A stretch of 7,921 bases of DNA. Origin: Alphaproteobacteria bacterium. GTDB lineage: Bacteria > Pseudomonadota > Alphaproteobacteria > Micropepsales > Micropepsaceae. The stretch lies in assembly GCA_017307315.1 (NCBI GenBank), contig JAFKFF010000052.1:1-7921 (forward strand), in the 5' to 3' direction. Both the position numbers and the translations under genes were made by a program. This document shows, piece after piece, positions 6,268-7,921 of the stretch. The notes under the pieces were generated by a model. That model made no database searches, had not been told where the DNA came from, and worked only from the letters and a program-made list of their open reading frames with translations. Position 1 is the stretch's first letter. Every line of letters begins with the position of its first letter.

Positions 6268-6328
6268 CTCACCATGGCCGGCCTTCGTCACGCACGCGCG
6301 GCAAGGGGAAACGAGCCGGCCGACCCAG
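6268..6328 (-). repeat. Palindromic repeat, GGCCGGC stem, expanded loop
   Basis: The left 15 bases CACCATGGCCGGCCT (6270-6284) and the right CGAGCCGGCC (6312-6321) match the short copy at 251-282. The single base C in that copy's loop is replaced here by 27 bases (6285-6311). The stem is GGCCGGC at 6276-6282 with GCCGGCC at 6315-6321; the outermost pairs have decayed. The reverse complement of the insert begins TTTCCCCTTGCCGCGC, identical to the insert of the repeat at 308-365, although the two have different stems. Bases 6215-6267 to its left show no gene or clear motif. Confidence 0.8.
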
Positions 6329-6363
6329 AAATCGAACGAGAAGCGCCGTTGTTGGTCTACTAT

Positions 6364-6461
6364 GGATTCCACCGGCCTTCGCTGACCTCACGGTCAGCTC
6401 GGCGTTCGGTTGGCTTGGCCGCCAACCTCACCCCTCGCGGCTGGGCGCCGCTCGCCGGGGA
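6364..6461. repeat. Imperfect palindromic intergenic stretch
   Basis: No gene is supported in 6331-6461. A 7-bp perfect hairpin, GCTGACC (6381-6387) and GGTCAGC (6392-6398) with loop TCAC, lies inside a longer imperfect inverted arrangement: GGATTCCACCGGC (6364-6376) can pair with GCCGGGGAT (6454-6462). Ends of the type ATGGATTCC and GGGGATGACA look like another dispersed repeat class, but no second copy is in this window to prove it. Confidence 0.3.
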
Positions 6462-6485
6462 TGACAGCGCGCTAGCGCGCTGTCA
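6462..6485. terminator. 24-bp perfect palindrome overlapping olsB-like stop
   Basis: TGACAGCGCGC at 6462-6472 is followed by TA and its exact reverse complement to 6485, making 24 bases self-complementary. Its right end is the TGA stop of the minus-strand olsB-like gene (6483-6485). As RNA it would be a strong GC-rich stem right at the stop codon, so terminator or mRNA 3'-end protection is likely; there is no T-run. A cruciform or protein-binding role is possible. Confidence 0.5.
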
Positions 6486-7325
6486 CTTCACCAAACCGAA
6501 ACGGTTCTTGTAGCGCGCGTCGATGCCCGACAGCGGGAAGTAGATGAAGACGTCGGTGGTACCGAACTGCCGGTCGATCACCGCGCCATCGCCGATGCAG
6601 CAGCCCGCCCGCACATAGCCTTTCAACAGCGGCGGCAGGCTGCGCAAGCCCTCGCGGGGCTCGATCGCGTCTTTGGGCATGGCGTTCATGTCCACGAACA
6701 ATTCCGGCCGTGCCCGGACATTCAGGTTCGCCGGCATGGCGTGGAAATGGTGCAGATAGGCCAGGGGCAAGGCCAAGGCTTCGGGGTCGGTGCCCGCCAG
6801 GCTGGCGCAGCCGAACATCAGGTCGATGTCGAAGCGGGCGACATAGGCCATCAGCCCCTTCCACAGAAGCTGCATGGTGCCGGGCCGCGCGCGATAGCTC
6901 TTCAACACGCAGGACCGCCCCAGTTCCAGGAATTTGGTGCCTTCGGGCAGGCCGTTCAGCATGGGGGCGATGTCGTATTCCCCGGCGGTATAGAAGCCGC
7001 CCGCCCGAGCCGCGTCCTTCTCCCGCGTCAGGCGGTAGGTGGCGACCACCAGGGGTTGGCCGTCCTCGCCATGGGCTTCGCGGTCCACCACCAGAAGATG
7101 GTCGCAGACCTCGTCATACTTGTCGAAATCCCGGCCCAGCTCCCGCATCCGGGGCGAGGGGATCGCGCTCATCTCTTCATAGAAAACGGTGTAGCGCAGC
7201 CGCTGGGCCTGCTCGACCTCATGCTCGGTCTCGGCCAGCCGTACCTCCAGCGAACCTGCTATCGCCAGCACCGGCCATTGCTCGGCTCTGCCCTCGAACG
7301 GCCCGGCTTCGTAGATGTTGACCAC
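6483..7325 (-). CDS. olsB: OlsB-like acyltransferase (ornithine lipid synthesis, GNAT-related)
   Basis: The 280-residue product belongs to the OlsB-type, GNAT-like acyltransferase family, often labelled hemolysin-like. OlsB transfers a 3-hydroxyacyl chain from acyl carrier protein to the alpha-amino group of ornithine to form lyso-ornithine lipid, at the inner face of the inner membrane. Visible features are LEVRLAETEHEVEQAQRLRY and FYEEM at the N-terminus (27-52), DEVCDHLLVVD at 71-81, ATYRLT near 95-100, FLELGRSCVL at 132-141, FGCASLAGTDPEA at 171-183, and a long conserved tail PLLKGYVRAGCCIGDGAVID at 232-251 with FGTTDVFIYFP. The GTG at 7325 is preceded by AAAGGGA with suitable spacing; the frame runs on far upstream but through the adjacent gene's region. 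No olsA-like second acyltransferase is in the window, so substrate assignment rests on family resemblance alone. A different N-acyl amino acid product is possible. Confidence 0.75.
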   Translation of the reverse strand: MVNIYEAGPFEGRAEQWPVLAIAGSLEVRLAETEHEVEQAQRLRYTVFYEEMSAIPSPRMRELGRDFDKYDEVCDHLLVVDREAHGEDGQPLVVATYRLTREKDAARAGGFYTAGEYDIAPMLNGLPEGTKFLELGRSCVLKSYRARPGTMQLLWKGLMAYVARFDIDLMFGCASLAGTDPEALALPLAYLHHFHAMPANLNVRARPELFVDMNAMPKDAIEPREGLRSLPPLLKGYVRAGCCIGDGAVIDRQFGTTDVFIYFPLSGIDARYKNRFGLVK

Positions 7326-7381
7326 GCGATTCCCTTTGGGCGCTGCCGGATACGGATAAGCCGCCTCTGCGACAGATTTAT

Positions 7382-7410
7382 AATCTAGCGCAAGGACTTG
7401 GGACCCGCAA
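7382..7410 (-). promoter_or_regulatory. Possible promoter of the olsB-like gene with AT-rich dyad
   Basis: On the minus strand TTGCGG (7405-7410) and TAGATT (7382-7387) are separated by 17 bases, a weak sigma-70-like arrangement about 55 bases before the GTG start. The -10 region overlaps a 13-base dyad on the plus strand, AGATT (7374-7378) TAT AATCT (7382-7386), an AT-rich island in GC-rich DNA that could be a regulator site. The matches are modest, and the gene may instead be read from the ampG-like gene upstream. Confidence 0.25.
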
Positions 7411-7429
7411 CGGATTGCCGGCGCGGCCG

Positions 7430-7921
7430 TCAGGCCGGCTGTTGCTGCCGCTTCAGGATCAGGAACAGGATCAGCGCGGGTATCCCGATGGCGCCGCAGC
7501 CCAGGAAGAACAGGGCATAGGCCGGCATCAACCCGAAATGGGATGACAGGCCCTCGACCGCCGAACCCGAAAAGCCCTTCAGGATTTTGCCGGCCCAGGC
7601 ATAAGTGGAGGACAAAAGCGCGTATTGCGTCGCGGTATACCCCAGGCTGGTCAGGCTGGACATGTAGGCGACGAGGGTGACGCCCGCCAGCGCGATGGAG
7701 AAATTGTCCAGCGCCATCACCAGCGCGAAAGTGACCGGGTCGTGGGCGAAGGGCAGCACGGCATAAAGCGCGGTGCCCGACATCTGGCTGAGGCACCCGA
7801 TCAAGACCGCCGGCATCAAACCCAGGCGCAGGGACAGAAAGCCGCCCGCCGCCACCCCCAGGAACACGCCGACCAGCCCGAAGCTGCCGCGCACCGCGCC
7901 GACCACATCCTTGCTCATGCC
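7430..7921 (-). CDS. ampG: AmpG-like muropeptide permease (MFS), 3' part only
   Basis: These are the C-terminal 164 codons or so of a major facilitator superfamily protein of the AmpG/PAT type, which imports GlcNAc-anhydroMurNAc peptides from the periplasm for cell-wall recycling and, in some species, for beta-lactamase induction. Strong family sequence is present: DNFSIALAGVTLVAYMSSL, then YTATQYALLSSTYAWAGKIL and KGFSG. At least four hydrophobic membrane segments can be seen (about residues 11-30, 35-57, 62-88 and 128-155 counted from the Met at 7918), ending in a short polar KRQQQPA tail. The Met at 7918 is almost certainly internal, because the frame remains open to the window edge and full AmpG proteins have 12 or more membrane segments. 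The olsB-like gene follows on the same strand after 104 bases. Another PAT-family transporter is the main alternative. Confidence 0.8.
   Translation of the reverse strand, partial: GMSKDVVGAVRGSFGLVGVFLGVAAGGFLSLRLGLMPAVLIGCLSQMSGTALYAVLPFAHDPVTFALVMALDNFSIALAGVTLVAYMSSLTSLGYTATQYALLSSTYAWAGKILKGFSGSAVEGLSSHFGLMPAYALFFLGCGAIGIPALILFLILKRQQQPA

Noticed and set aside
216..6482. CRISPR array or tRNA genes among the repeats
   Set aside because: The repeats are few, inverted and irregularly spaced with no equal spacers, and no cloverleaf with a T-loop GTTCRA pattern was found in the intergenic regions.
6741..7388. 215-codon plus-strand open frame
   Set aside because: It is antisense to the olsB-like gene, whose conserved motifs establish the real frame.
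7326..7796. Upstream extension of the olsB-like frame to a 437-codon fusion
   Set aside because: The extra residues are out of frame over the real ampG-like gene and look like shadow translation; the conserved OlsB part starts near the GTG at 7325.

Overview
The window is a GC-rich, gene-dense chromosomal segment of a Gram-negative bacterium, most likely an alphaproteobacterium. The support is indirect: codon use is GC-rich, the rdgB-hemW and lpoA/rsmI-yraN-gshB neighbourhoods are familiar from proteobacterial housekeeping regions, and an OlsB-type ornithine-lipid acyltransferase and an AmpG-type permease lie nearby. I cannot name the genus from the sequence alone.

Layout. Bases 1-215 are the 3' end of rdgB (+), followed by a 186-base gap holding two palindromic repeats in inverted orientation, and then hemW (+, 402-1541). 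A convergent junction (1542-1684) carries a second repeat family and a strong hairpin. It is followed by an lpoA-like lipoprotein gene on the minus strand (1685-2926). Divergent from it runs a compact plus-strand operon, rsmI-yraN-gshB-pirin (2908-5843), whose genes overlap by a few bases or nearly touch. Bases 5844-6482 are accessory: a small GIY-YIG nuclease gene (minus) sits tightly between two 32-bp perfect inverted repeats, followed by another copy of the repeat family, an imperfect palindromic stretch and a 24-bp perfect palindrome. The window ends with an olsB-like gene (minus, 6483-7325) and the 3' part of an ampG-like permease gene (minus, 7430-7921).

How the genes relate. Most are housekeeping: nucleotide-pool cleaning (RdgB), heme chaperoning (HemW), 16S rRNA methylation (RsmI), glutathione synthesis (GshB), and envelope biology (LpoA-like peptidoglycan synthase activator, OlsB-like lipid synthesis, AmpG-like muropeptide import). 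YraN and the pirin-like protein have uncertain roles.

The most interesting content is the repeat system. Five copies of one palindromic family share the outer sequences CTGG and CATGGTG but carry two different stem sequences (GGGCGGG or GGCCGGC). Independently of stem type, two copies carry a shared internal insert beginning TTTCCCCTTGCCGCGC. Two head-to-head pairs exist. One encloses only about 25 bases; the other encloses exactly one GIY-YIG nuclease gene of visibly lower GC. This resembles the relation between REP/BIME repeats and their RAYT transposase, but with a GIY-YIG nuclease in its place. That functional link is a hypothesis and is not shown by the sequence.
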